Source: Gemmataceae bacterium
Lineage (GTDB): Bacteria > Planctomycetota > Planctomycetia > Gemmatales > Gemmataceae
Direction: 5' to 3'
DNA length: 64,000 bases
NCBI GenBank assembly: GCA_019636445.1
Contig: JAHBXO010000016.1
Coordinates: 50,722 to 114,721, forward strand
Part shown: positions 51,434-60,261 of the stretch, in pieces
Numbering within the stretch: position 1 is the stretch's first letter
Layout: each line of letters starts with the position of its first letter
Notes under the pieces: generated by a model
What the model was told of the DNA's origin: nothing
Database searches by the model: none
What the model saw: the letters and a program-made list of their open reading frames with translations, nothing else
Translations under genes and position numbers: made by a program

Positions 51434-51930
51434 CCCCGCGCGATCTGCTGCCCGCGGTGTACGACGAACTCCGCAAACTCGCGGCAGCGAAGCTGGCGGC
51501 AGAGCAGCCGGGGCACACCCTCGATGCCACGGCCTTGGTTCACGAAGCGTGGCTCAAACTGGCGGATGCTTCGGTCGAGTGGCAGGATCGCACCCACTTC
51601 CTGCGGACAGCGGCCACGGCCATGCGGCGGATCCTCGTCGACCGGGCCCGGGCCAAGCTCACGGCCAAGCGTGACGGCGGGCCGCGGGTCGAACTGCCGG
51701 AGATCGCCGCCCCGCTGCCCAATGACGAGCTGCTCGCCATGAACGAGTCTCTCGAAAAGCTCGCGGCAATCAAGCCCGAGCATGCCAAACTGGTGGAGTT
51801 GCGATTCTTCGCGGGGTTGACCGGCGAGGAAGCCGCCGAAGCGCTCGCGGTCTCCCCCGCCACGGCCGACCGCATGTGGCGGTATGCGAAGGCATTTCTC
51901 AAAGTGGATTTGGCATCACCCCGTTTGTGA
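51430..51930 (+). CDS. ECF-family RNA polymerase sigma factor (planctomycete Sigma-70 X6 type)
   Basis: 166 residues from GTG 51430, overlapping the kinase stop by 4 bases. Region 2 includes ELRKLAAAKLAAEQPGHTLD with ALVHEAWLKLAD and THFLRTAATAMRRILVDRAR, the motif of the expanded planctomycete group (often listed as ECF sigma with TIGR02999). Region 4 is LVELRFFAGLTGEEAAEALA with VSPATADRMWRYAKAFL, a helix-turn-helix recognising -35 sites. No anti-sigma gene is next to it; in this clade a Ser/Thr kinase is the usual partner and may regulate the sigma by phosphorylation. It ends 1 base before the convergent RND pump stop. Confidence 0.93.
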   Translation: MTPRDLLPAVYDELRKLAAAKLAAEQPGHTLDATALVHEAWLKLADASVEWQDRTHFLRTAATAMRRILVDRARAKLTAKRDGGPRVELPEIAAPLPNDELLAMNESLEKLAAIKPEHAKLVELRFFAGLTGEEAAEALAVSPATADRMWRYAKAFLKVDLASPRL

Positions 51931-54900
51931 TTACGGGAGCGAGCCTGGCGGGTGTGTTGAAGTCGACTCGGTCCCGACATACCAGGCATTGTCCCATGCG
52001 GCTGATCGTGCTTCCAATGTCTCCTTCCGGTATACATTTCGACCGAACAGCAGGAACACGGCCGGGGTCACGATCTGGTCGAGCAGGGTCGAGGTCACGA
52101 GGCCGCCGATCACGACGACCGCGAGCGGGTGGAGGATCTCCTTGCCCGTTTGGCCCTTCCCCATCGCGAGCGGTACGAGTCCGATGACCGCGACGGCCGC
52201 CGTCATCAGCACCGGGGCCAGTCGTTCGAGGCTTCCGCGGACGATCATGGCTTCCCCGAACACCTCGCCTTCTTCCTTCATCAGGTGGATGTAGTGGGCG
52301 ATCATCATGATTCCGTTGCGACTGACGATGCCGACGAGGGTGATGAACCCGACCCAGTGAGCGACCGAGAGGGTCGTCGCCTGGAACCACGCGCCGGGGA
52401 TCTTCCACCACGCCAACCCTTGCAATGCCGCGGGGTCGGGGCGGTTCAGGATCAGCAGTGCGAGAACGGCTCCGAGACCGGCGAGCGGGACATTCACGCC
52501 CAGCACCATGAGTGCCGCCCGCCACGAGCCGAGGCAGCGGGTGAGCAGCAGAAATACGCCGACCACGGCCGCCGACCCGAGGGCCAGCAACCGGGCGTTC
52601 GCTTCCTGCTGGGCACGGAACTGCCCGTCCTGTTCGATGCGGTACTCGCCGCGCTTCGCTCGCAGCTTCTCCTCCACCGGGTGAACGGCGGCGCGGATGT
52701 CGGACACGACATCGCCCAGACTGCGCCCCTGCACGTTGCACGCGACGACGATGCGCCGCTGCACGTTCTCGTGGTTGAGCGTGTTCGGCCCCGTCGTGTC
52801 GAGGACGTCGGCGACTTGCGACAGCGCCACCTTGCGGCCGGAGGGCGTGTCGAGGATTGTCTGCCCGATGACCGCGGGATCGGACCGCGACTCGGCGTCG
52901 TACCAGACGACGAGGGCGAACGACTTCTCGCCGTCGATTACGGTGGACGCGGTTCGACCCTTGTAGGCCGTTTCCAGAAGTCTTGCCACGTCGCCGGGGG
53001 CGAGGCCGTAGCGGGCCGCCTCGTCGCGTTTCACCCGAAGGCGCACCTGCGAGATCTCCACCTGGGGTTCGACTTGCAGGTCCACGACGCCGGGCACCTT
53101 CGCCATCGCGTCCTGCACGTCCTGCGCGGCGGCGCGGAGTTCGAGAAGGTCCGGACCGAACACCTTCACCGCCACCTGCGCGCGGACGCCGGACATGATG
53201 TGGTCGAGCCGGTGGCTGATCGGCTGGCCGACGTTGGCCATAACGCCGGGGATGCTGCCGACCCGCTCGCGGATGTCGGCGAGGACCTGCTCGGGCGGTC
53301 GGCCCGATTTCTCCACCCCCAGACCGTGCAGGAACGGCACCGCACGCAACGCCGCGGCGCCGAGGCCTGGTCTGGGCCGCTCGTGCGGAATCAGCCGCAC
53401 GTCGATCTCCGAACTGTTCACCCCTTCGGCGTGTTCGTCCTGTTCGGCCCGGCCGGTCCGCCGGGAGACAGCCGCCACTTCCGGAATCTGCAGGAGCGAT
53501 TGCTCCGCAATGGACGCGATCCGCCCGCTCTCCGCGAGGCTCGTCCCCGGAGTCATTTGCAGGCCGACGGTCACCGTTCCTTCGTTGAAGGCGGGCAGGA
53601 ACTCGCTGCCCATGCCGAAGACCGCCGACATGGTGACGGCGGAGAGCACTAACGACCCGACGAGGATCTTTCGCGGATGCCGCAAGGCGAAACCCAGGAG
53701 CCGCCGGTCGAGCATCTTCAAGACGCGCAAAACAAACGGATCGCCGCCATGCCCACGGGCGGCGCTCCCGGGCAGCAGGTACGACGCGAGGACCGGCGTC
53801 ACGGTGAGCGAGACCACCAGCGACGCGGCAAGGGAAACCAGATACGCCAGACCCAGCGGAGCGAACATCCGCCCTTCCAGCCCGGACAGCGCGAACAGCG
53901 GAGTGACGACGAGGCAGACGATGAGCGTGGCGTAGACGATCGAGTTGCGGACTTCGCTCGACGCCTGGAATACGATCTTGAGGACCGGATCCGGGACCGA
54001 TTTGAGTCGATTTTCCCGGAGCCGGCGGTAGATGTTCTCGACATCGACGATGGCGTCGTCGACAAGCTCCCCGACGGCGACCGCGATGCCGCCGAGCGTC
54101 ATCGTATTGATGGTGATGCCGAAATAGCTGAACACGAGGGCGGTGACGAGAACCGAGAGCGGGATCGCCGTGAGCGTGATGAAGCTGGTGCGGATGCTGG
54201 CGAGGAACAGGAGCAGCACCACGAAGACCCAGAAGGTGCCGTCCCGGATCGCTTCGACGACATTGTCGATGGCGGCCTGGATGAAATCCGCCTGGCGGAA
54301 GACGCGCCGCTCGACGACGACTCCGTCCGGAGCGGTGCGTTGCAGTTCCTCGAGCGCGGCGTCGAGTTTGGGGGTCAGGCTCAGGGTATTGGCGCTGGGT
54401 TGTTTCTGGATGGCGAGGATGACGCTGCTGCCTCCGACTACCCGGTCGCCGTCGCGCACCCGCACACTGCCGTCCCCGCGGCGGATCGGTCCTCCGAACC
54501 GCACATCCGCCACCTCTTTGATGCGGACGGCCCGACCGTCCCGCCAGACGACTGGCGTCTCTTCGATGTCCCGCAGCGCCAACGTCTGCCCGCTGATGCG
54601 GATCAGCGACTCCTTCGTGTCCCGTTCCATGACCCCGCCGCCCGCCAGCACGTTGGCCTTCTCGGCGGCCTCGGTCAGTTGCTGCAACAAGATGTTCTGG
54701 CCGGCGAGCCGCGCCGGCGACGTCAGTACCTGGTACTGCTTCAGATGACCGCCCATGACGGTCACTTGCGACACGCCGTCCACGGCGAGCAAGCGGTTGC
54801 GCACGGCAAATTCGCCGAAGGTGCGAATCGCCATACCCACCCGGACGTCGTCCTCCGGAGTCTTGGGCGGCTCGGCCGGCCGCAATCCGACGAGCATCAC

Positions 54901-55314
54901 CTCGCCCATGATGCTGGAGATCGGAGCCATCACCGGGTTGACATCCGGGGGCAGCCGCTCGCGGACCAGTTGCAATTTCTCGGCGACGACCTGGCGGTCC
55001 TGGTAGATGTCGGTGCCCCAGTCGAACTCGATCCACACCACCGACAGGCCGATGCCGGACGCCGAGCGCACCCGCTTCACGCCGGTCGCGCCGTTGAGTT
55101 GGTACTCGATCGGCCGGCTGACCAGCACCTCGACCTCTTCGGGGGCGAGACCGGGGGACTCGGTCAGCACCGTCACGGTCGGCCGATTCAAATCCGGGAA
55201 GACGTCGACAGGCGTTCGTGCGAGTTGATACGCGCCACCAAGAATGACCGCCATCGCGGCGATCAGAATCAGTCCGCGATTCTGCAACGAAAAACCGATC
55301 ACGCGATCGAGCAC
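51931..55314 (-). CDS. Heavy-metal efflux RND transporter (CusA/CzcA family)
   Basis: 1127 residues. The N-terminus LDRVIGFSLQNRGLILIAAM is the first helix, and ARTPVDVFPDLNRPTVTVLT with SPGLAPEEVEVLVSRPIEYQ starts the porter domain. Twelve helices are expected. The central proton relay in helix 4 reads GELVDDAIVDVENIYRRL, which matches a heavy-metal branch different from CzcA (VDGAVV) and from copper CusA (VDAAIV). The metal is therefore not predictable. It moves cations from periplasm or cytoplasm out through an outer-membrane channel, which is not encoded nearby. GTG 55314 has GGGGAG about 6 bases upstream and is preferred. It is 15 bases after the adaptor gene and last in a five-gene minus-strand cluster. 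Confidence 0.95.
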   Translation of the reverse strand: MLDRVIGFSLQNRGLILIAAMAVILGGAYQLARTPVDVFPDLNRPTVTVLTESPGLAPEEVEVLVSRPIEYQLNGATGVKRVRSASGIGLSVVWIEFDWGTDIYQDRQVVAEKLQLVRERLPPDVNPVMAPISSIMGEVMLVGLRPAEPPKTPEDDVRVGMAIRTFGEFAVRNRLLAVDGVSQVTVMGGHLKQYQVLTSPARLAGQNILLQQLTEAAEKANVLAGGGVMERDTKESLIRISGQTLALRDIEETPVVWRDGRAVRIKEVADVRFGGPIRRGDGSVRVRDGDRVVGGSSVILAIQKQPSANTLSLTPKLDAALEELQRTAPDGVVVERRVFRQADFIQAAIDNVVEAIRDGTFWVFVVLLLFLASIRTSFITLTAIPLSVLVTALVFSYFGITINTMTLGGIAVAVGELVDDAIVDVENIYRRLRENRLKSVPDPVLKIVFQASSEVRNSIVYATLIVCLVVTPLFALSGLEGRMFAPLGLAYLVSLAASLVVSLTVTPVLASYLLPGSAARGHGGDPFVLRVLKMLDRRLLGFALRHPRKILVGSLVLSAVTMSAVFGMGSEFLPAFNEGTVTVGLQMTPGTSLAESGRIASIAEQSLLQIPEVAAVSRRTGRAEQDEHAEGVNSSEIDVRLIPHERPRPGLGAAALRAVPFLHGLGVEKSGRPPEQVLADIRERVGSIPGVMANVGQPISHRLDHIMSGVRAQVAVKVFGPDLLELRAAAQDVQDAMAKVPGVVDLQVEPQVEISQVRLRVKRDEAARYGLAPGDVARLLETAYKGRTASTVIDGEKSFALVVWYDAESRSDPAVIGQTILDTPSGRKVALSQVADVLDTTGPNTLNHENVQRRIVVACNVQGRSLGDVVSDIRAAVHPVEEKLRAKRGEYRIEQDGQFRAQQEANARLLALGSAAVVGVFLLLTRCLGSWRAALMVLGVNVPLAGLGAVLALLILNRPDPAALQGLAWWKIPGAWFQATTLSVAHWVGFITLVGIVSRNGIMMIAHYIHLMKEEGEVFGEAMIVRGSLERLAPVLMTAAVAVIGLVPLAMGKGQTGKEILHPLAVVVIGGLVTSTLLDQIVTPAVFLLFGRNVYRKETLEARSAAWDNAWYVGTESTSTHPPGSLP

Positions 55315-55329
55315 GACAATCTCCCCTTC

Positions 55330-57567
55330 TCACCGCAGCGAGGCAAACCCGGACACGAGTTCCGACACCCCTCGAACGGCAACCGACTCTCCGATGGCGA
55401 GGCCGCGGACGATCTCGATGGCGTGGTCGTCCGACCGACCCGTCTCGACGGCGCGCCGTTCGAACGCGCCATCCGACCGGCGAACAAAGACCACTTCCGC
55501 CCCCGGTTCGCCGGCCACGGCTCCGCGGGGAACCAAGGTTTTCGCCGGTCGCTTCCCGGTCACGATGGCGACACCGGCCAGTTGACCGTGGAGGAGCGGA
55601 GTCCGTTTCCCGCCGTCCGGTTCGATCCAGACCGCCAGCGACCGGTTGCCGACGCCAACCGTACGACCACTTCGAATCACACGCCCCGTGATGATCGTTT
55701 CCGGATCGGTCACCAGCCGGACTCGGGCCGGCTGACCGACGCGGACGCGGGCGTGATCGCGTTCCGAGACTGCGCCCATGACGAGTGGCCGGGTCCGATC
55801 ATGGATGGAGAACAAGACTTCCTGGGCTGCGACCGCCTGACCGGGCACCTTGTCGAATGTCACGATCACCCCGCTGATCGGTGACCGAACCGGAATGCGG
55901 GATGAGACGCGTCGGGATTCCACCACCCGATCGATATCGACGGCCGCGAACCCGATCGTCTCCAACTTGCGCCGCAGCGCGTCCACCTGGCTCCGAAGTG
56001 AAGCGACTCGTCCTTCCGTTTCCCAAACGCGCTGCTTGGCGATGGCGGGCAGATCCTGAATCCGCCTGAGTGTGGCGGTTTCGAGTGTCAGCGACAAACT
56101 GGTTCGAACCAGTTCGAGTTGCAGATCGATCAGTTCGCGGCTGATGATCTCGGCGACGACATCGCCGGCCTTGACGGCCCGCCCGCGGTCGGTGTGAATG
56201 GCGGCGAGGGTTCCCGCCAACGGTGCGGCGGCCGATCCGCGATCGGACGGAGGCAATTCCACCGACCCGTCCAACGCGACAATTTCGTCGACCCAACCGG
56301 TCGAGGCTTCCTCCATGCGAAGGTCGATCGCCCGTTCCGTCTCCGGACCGATCCGGAGCACGCCCGGAGCGAAAAACCCGCCGAGTTCGTGCGCCCCGCG
56401 CACGACAACCCGATCGCCCGGGAACAGTTCCCCGGCCACGATCTCGACGCGATCCCCGCTCCGTCGACCGAGGGCGACCGGCTTCTTGCGATATTCGGAC
56501 GCGCCCGCGGCATTCGCTTCTTCCACCAATACGAAGCGGTCCACTCCTTCGCGGACCACCGCCGCCACCGGGACCGTCGGCCGAGGCTTGTCCGAGGGCT
56601 GGATGAGTTCGGCCAGTCCCGTCAGACCGGGCACCAGGCGCGGCTCCGCCGCCGAGTCGTTCTTCAATTCCGCCCAAACGGAACCGAGATGCGTGACGGG
56701 ATCCAGATACGGAGCCACCGCCGATACACGGGTGAGGAACACCTCGTTCGGATAGGCGGACAGCCGGACCTTGACCGGACTGCCGACCGCGACTCGTGGA
56801 AAGTCCTTTTCCAACACGCCCAATCGGACCCAGACGGTGGACAGGTCCGCGACTTCGGCCAGGTGTTCGGACGGTTCGACCAAGCGGCCATTGGTCAGTT
56901 CGGCATGGATCACCGTACCGCCGACCGGGACGCGCACGGGCAGGGTCCGTTCCGGATCGGCCCGACCGCGCTTCAGAAGCTCGTCGAACGCCTCCGCCGC
57001 CAGCCCCACGGCGAGCCACTTCGCGCGGGCCACCGCCAAGGAATTCATGGCTTGGGATTGTTTCGTCTCGGCGTCGAGAAGCGCTTGCCCGGCGACCGCC
57101 CCGGCATCGACACTCCGCCGAAGCTCGGTCACGATCTTATCGCTCAACTGCCATTCCGTTTGGGCCGTGAGCGCATCCAGCTGAATGGTGTCCAAGTCCA
57201 GGCTTTTGATTTCGGCCACGACGTCACCGGCCCGAACGTGCTGACCCGGGGCGACCCGCACCTTCACGATCCGCCCTGGCAACCGGGCGGTGGCGAAACC
57301 GTGGTGCGTCCAGGGCAGTTCCACCATCGCATAGGCCAGCAGCGCCCCCTCAACTTCACGGACGTCAACCTCGGCAGTCGTTACGGCCAGGCTGTCCCTC
57401 GCTATTGGAGTGAGCGTCAGGTGCCCGCGTGCCAGATCGACCTGGACACCCTTCGTCGGCAGCGGCGCGTGACCTTCATGCGCGAGGAGGACCGTCACCC
57501 CGATGGTCAGAAGCAGCGCGATCGCGAACGCGGGCCGGCGGCGGCCATTGATTATTAACCGGGTCAC
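55330..57567 (-). CDS. RND efflux adaptor with two tandem membrane-fusion-protein modules
   Basis: 745 residues, near twice a normal CusB (about 400). After a signal or anchor (RRPAFAIALLLTIGVTVLLA) the first module has ATARLPGRIVKVRVAPGQHV RAGDVVAEI (lipoyl half), a helical hairpin, VPVGGTVIHAELTNGRLVEP and barrel VGSPVKVRLSAYPNEVFLT. A second copy follows from about 440 (LAGTLAAIHTDRGRAVKAGD; hairpin; RSPISGVIVTFDKVPGQAVA; VGQPARVRLVTDPETIITG). I infer one chain doing the work of two. The start is GTG 57567, set by AAAGGAGG 7 bases upstream; the frame also runs to 57603. It is 32 bases after a lipoprotein gene and 15 before the pump gene. Confidence 0.9.
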   Translation of the reverse strand: MTRLIINGRRRPAFAIALLLTIGVTVLLAHEGHAPLPTKGVQVDLARGHLTLTPIARDSLAVTTAEVDVREVEGALLAYAMVELPWTHHGFATARLPGRIVKVRVAPGQHVRAGDVVAEIKSLDLDTIQLDALTAQTEWQLSDKIVTELRRSVDAGAVAGQALLDAETKQSQAMNSLAVARAKWLAVGLAAEAFDELLKRGRADPERTLPVRVPVGGTVIHAELTNGRLVEPSEHLAEVADLSTVWVRLGVLEKDFPRVAVGSPVKVRLSAYPNEVFLTRVSAVAPYLDPVTHLGSVWAELKNDSAAEPRLVPGLTGLAELIQPSDKPRPTVPVAAVVREGVDRFVLVEEANAAGASEYRKKPVALGRRSGDRVEIVAGELFPGDRVVVRGAHELGGFFAPGVLRIGPETERAIDLRMEEASTGWVDEIVALDGSVELPPSDRGSAAAPLAGTLAAIHTDRGRAVKAGDVVAEIISRELIDLQLELVRTSLSLTLETATLRRIQDLPAIAKQRVWETEGRVASLRSQVDALRRKLETIGFAAVDIDRVVESRRVSSRIPVRSPISGVIVTFDKVPGQAVAAQEVLFSIHDRTRPLVMGAVSERDHARVRVGQPARVRLVTDPETIITGRVIRSGRTVGVGNRSLAVWIEPDGGKRTPLLHGQLAGVAIVTGKRPAKTLVPRGAVAGEPGAEVVFVRRSDGAFERRAVETGRSDDHAIEIVRGLAIGESVAVRGVSELVSGFASLR

Positions 57568-57599
57568 GGTGATTCCTCCTTTACTCCTCGAACGTACGA

Positions 57600-57968
57600 T
57601 CACTTCCGGCCGTCGCGTTCCGACTTGGCCTTGGCCTTCAACTCCTCGACTTTCGCCAGCGTCTTGTCCGGGTCGGCCTCGGCCTTCCTTTTACAACTCT
57701 TGCAACAGACGAAGACGGGCTGGCCTTTGATCTCCAGCTTCAGCGGTGGTCCCATCGAGCCGAGCCGTTCGTCGGTCGACACGACGCACCATTCCTGGGC
57801 GTCGACCAGCGCGCGATCTTCGGCCGAGAGCTTCGCGCGTTCGGTTTGCACTTCGTCCGACGACGAAGCGGGCGGCGGTGCCGACGTTGCAGGCGCCGAG
57901 GAATTCGACGAGCAGCCCGTCAGGGCAAGGACCAGCAAACCGAGCGGAATCAGCATGCGAATGTTCAT
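57600..57968 (-). CDS. Lipoprotein with TRASH/YHS-like metal-binding Cys motif
   Basis: 122 residues. The lipobox LVLALTGC SSN gives a lipid-anchored product. After a Ser/Ala-rich spacer, the segment CVVSTDERLGSMGPPLKLEI followed by VFVCCKSCKRKAEADPDKTL AKV holds four Cys in the spacing of TRASH/YHS-like domains that bind heavy metal. It probably presents or senses metal in the periplasm for the efflux system. ATG 57968 has AGGAG before it. The next gene downstream is the adaptor (32 bases) and another TRASH-like lipoprotein is 53 bases upstream. Confidence 0.86.
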   Translation of the reverse strand: MNIRMLIPLGLLVLALTGCSSNSSAPATSAPPPASSSDEVQTERAKLSAEDRALVDAQEWCVVSTDERLGSMGPPLKLEIKGQPVFVCCKSCKRKAEADPDKTLAKVEELKAKAKSERDGRK

Positions 57969-58021
57969 GAGATCTCCTGTGCGGGTTTGAACGACCGCGG
58001 ACGTGCCACGATCGGGAATGG

Positions 58022-58867
58022 TTATTTCTTGACGTAATCCTTCGGATCCTTCACTTCGCCCGGCTTCTCCTTCGCCAGAACGACGAACTCTTCGATGCAC
58101 GGAATGCAGCAGAATTCGTAGGTCTTGCCGGCGATCACCCAGGTGAACTTCGGGTTCGCCTTCGTCTTGGAAATGGGGCAGATCTTGTCGCCGGTCTTCG
58201 GATTATCGTCGTGGCTGGCGCGGATGCCCTTGTACTTCACCGTCGGCACGGTGTTCCCGTTCGCCACGATGTCGGCGGCGGTGTACAGTCCACCGGGCGT
58301 CAGGAACAATTTCTGCTCCTCATCGTCGTCTTTCTTCGCGGGCATTTCAGAGGCCGCGTGGGAACCCTTCCCTTCGTTGGTGAAGGCGATCCGGAATCGT
58401 TCCCCGTGGATGTTGATGTTGTTGATCGTGACCTGCACCTTCTTGCCGAGCAAGTCCTTGGGCAACGTGGCCGTGAAGAGCGAGGTCATGCCCTGCGCGT
58501 CGCCCGGTTGCGGCTCCGGCCGGAAGGTCATCTTGTCGGATTCGGTCGAACCTTCCGGCGTGAGGTACGCGGTGAGCTCTTGCCCCTCAACCTCTTGCAC
58601 GCGGGCCTCATCCTTGCCGAGCATGTAGAGGCGCACGGTGCCGTTCTTCTCGAACACAGCCTCGGCGTGGTAACTATCCCGGCCGAGCGATACGAGAATG
58701 CCGCCGTGTGCACCGGGCTTGTGGCCGTGCACGTCCTCCTTCGCGCCGGCAGACGGTTTGCTTTCGACGGAGGGTGAGCCGGGAGGCGACGAATCGCATC
58801 CGACAATCGTGAATCCCACTACTGTGATGATCGCAAGGGTGGCACCAATTCGGAATGGACGGAACAT
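58022..58867 (-). CDS. Lipoprotein with N-terminal exposed domain and C-terminal TRASH-like domain
   Basis: 281 residues from ATG 58867. The lipobox is FTIVGCDSS. A first region (about 45-180) with PGAHGGILVSLGRDSYHAEA, FEKNGTVRLYMLGKDEARVQ and VQVTINNINIHGERFRIAF resembles a beta-rich periplasmic domain found beside RND efflux genes. The C-terminus has KICPISKTKANPKFTWVI with TYEFCCIPCIEEFVVLAKEK, a TRASH-like set of Cys (CP, FCC, C). HDDN and other His could add metal ligands. It is part of the efflux cluster, 53 bases before the smaller lipoprotein, and probably relays or buffers metal. The exact metal is unknown. Confidence 0.85.
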   Translation of the reverse strand: MFRPFRIGATLAIITVVGFTIVGCDSSPPGSPSVESKPSAGAKEDVHGHKPGAHGGILVSLGRDSYHAEAVFEKNGTVRLYMLGKDEARVQEVEGQELTAYLTPEGSTESDKMTFRPEPQPGDAQGMTSLFTATLPKDLLGKKVQVTINNINIHGERFRIAFTNEGKGSHAASEMPAKKDDDEEQKLFLTPGGLYTAADIVANGNTVPTVKYKGIRASHDDNPKTGDKICPISKTKANPKFTWVIAGKTYEFCCIPCIEEFVVLAKEKPGEVKDPKDYVKK

Positions 58868-59048
58868 GGTCGTACTCCTGACGTCGCGGCCGGAACCGCG
58901 AGTCGATGAATGCCGGACACGGCGAACCACCTCGGCGACGCGGAGGCGATGCGGAGAATGTCCGGTCGAGCGCTACAGAGGCTCGAGGAATATCGGGTTG
59001 GGGAAATTGGATACGAGCCGACGCGATCGACCGTCGGCGGGAAAGGGA

Positions 59049-59474
59049 CTAACAGCGAAGTTTGTGGTGCGCGTACAGAAGATCGTGTGTGGAAAGACAG
59101 GTGGATCGGTGGGTGATACGACCGGCTGGCGAAACGTGAACATGGCACAACTCAAGCGAGACCGGCCAAGTCAGCGCATCCACGAAGTGAGAGGATTTCG
59201 CAAGGGGATCCGTGAGAGGCCCGGCAGGTTCCGAAACCACACTCGCCTTCGCGGGCGATTCCTTGCAAGGGCATTTCGCCGGAGCGATCGGCTTCGAAGG
59301 CGTCGTGTCGTTCTTGCGATTCGCTTCGTGCCCGCAGCACGTCCGAATGGGAGCATGATTCAGCGGGGCCGTCGGAGTGGACGCCGATCCCGGAGGCGTG
59401 GTCGCGCAGCAGCAGAGCATTGGCCCTGCGAGCAACGCCAGCACAAGTTGGGGAACGACCACAAACCGATACAT
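59049..59474 (-). CDS. Small Cys/His-rich exported protein, probable metal binder
   Basis: 141 residues; not assigned to a family. From ATG 59474 (GAGG 8 bases upstream) there is a signal peptide (YRFVVVPQLVLALLAGPMLC) that ends in CCC. The mature part has clusters: APIRTCCGHEANRKN, APAKCPCKESPAKAS and ELCHVHVSPAGRITH, totalling at least nine Cys and six His. This density is like a metal chaperone or buffer and matches its position at the head of the RND efflux cluster. Start GTG 59483 is an alternative. Upstream is the mobile-element scar; downstream 181 bases to the lipoprotein gene, so it may have its own promoter. Confidence 0.66.
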   Translation of the reverse strand: MYRFVVVPQLVLALLAGPMLCCCATTPPGSASTPTAPLNHAPIRTCCGHEANRKNDTTPSKPIAPAKCPCKESPAKASVVSEPAGPLTDPLAKSSHFVDALTWPVSLELCHVHVSPAGRITHRSTCLSTHDLLYAHHKLRC

Positions 59475-59728
59475 CGGATTCACCTCGAACGGCCCCCTAG
59501 GAGCCGCAACAACTTATACCCGGAAAAGGACGAAGTTATACATCAAAAATCAAAATCCGCCAGCCCAATGATTGAGGCCCCGCCCTTGTGGCCGACACTA
59601 CCGGGACCGATCAAGGCCGCGATTCGGGCGATGGTGGGGGTATCGACCGAATAATCGCTCAATGAAAGCAATGCATGACGCGGGACTGACCCATCGGAAG
59701 CCGTTGATCGGAACGATTGCGAATCACG

Positions 59729-60256
59729 TCAATCCTGATTCGCCCGTTCGATTGCCTCGTCAATCGCACCCTTGACCGCGCTCGTCTTGCCGACCATCGC
59801 AAAAGACCATCGGCCGTAACTCCCTTCGGCGTTCACCGCGGAAACCCAGCGCTCGGCCGCGGCACGCTTCACGTCCTTCATTGGGTCATACCCCTTCGTT
59901 TCGAGTATCAACGTCGTCGGATGCTTCGATTTCAACCGGATCAGGAAGTCCGGCACGTACGCGTGCGATTGGCCGTTGGCGAAATACGGGATGGCGAAGC
60001 AAAGACCTGCGTTCTTCACGAATGCGATCACACCCGGATGCGTATCGATCGCGAATCCGGCTTGCTGCTCCCATCCATCCGTATCCGCCACGAGGAACGA
60101 AACATGTGATCGGCGAATCGGTTGCAGGTTCCGACTCGTCCAAAAGTCGATTTCGGCGGCCGTGCCCGGTTCCCGGTTCCGTTCGTATCGCGGAATCTCC
60201 GGCGTTTCGCCGTGGCTTGTGCCGAAGCCTTTCAAGCTGTTCAGTACCCGCCCGCT
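59729..60256 (-). pseudogene. Truncated C-terminal fragment of a type III-like restriction enzyme/helicase (BPTD_3080 type)
   Basis: About 176 codons remain. The segment AAEIDFWTSRNLQPIRRSHV SFLVADT with GWEQQAGFAIDTHPGVIAFV, then KNAGLCFAIPYFANGQSHAY and VPDFLIRLKSKHP with LILETKGYDPMKDVKRAAAE, matches the C-terminus of the large BPTD_3080-family restriction endonucleases (about 900-1000 residues). The acidic D/E-x-K near LETKGYD suggests the nuclease core. The helicase part and the start are missing. The frame remains open toward 60508, but the part before 60256 is the antisense of the integrase remnant. It was likely cut by an insertion or deletion at about 60257. No methylase is present. 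Confidence 0.82.
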
Positions 60257-60261
60257 TTCGC

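Noticed and set aside
51931..55314. Naming the pump cusA or czcA
   Set aside because: The helix 4 motif differs from both and no metal-specific residues could be confirmed.
51899..55333. Second long minus-strand frame over the RND pump
   Set aside because: Same strand but shifted frame, Arg-rich, without helices; the 51931-55314 frame holds every RND motif.
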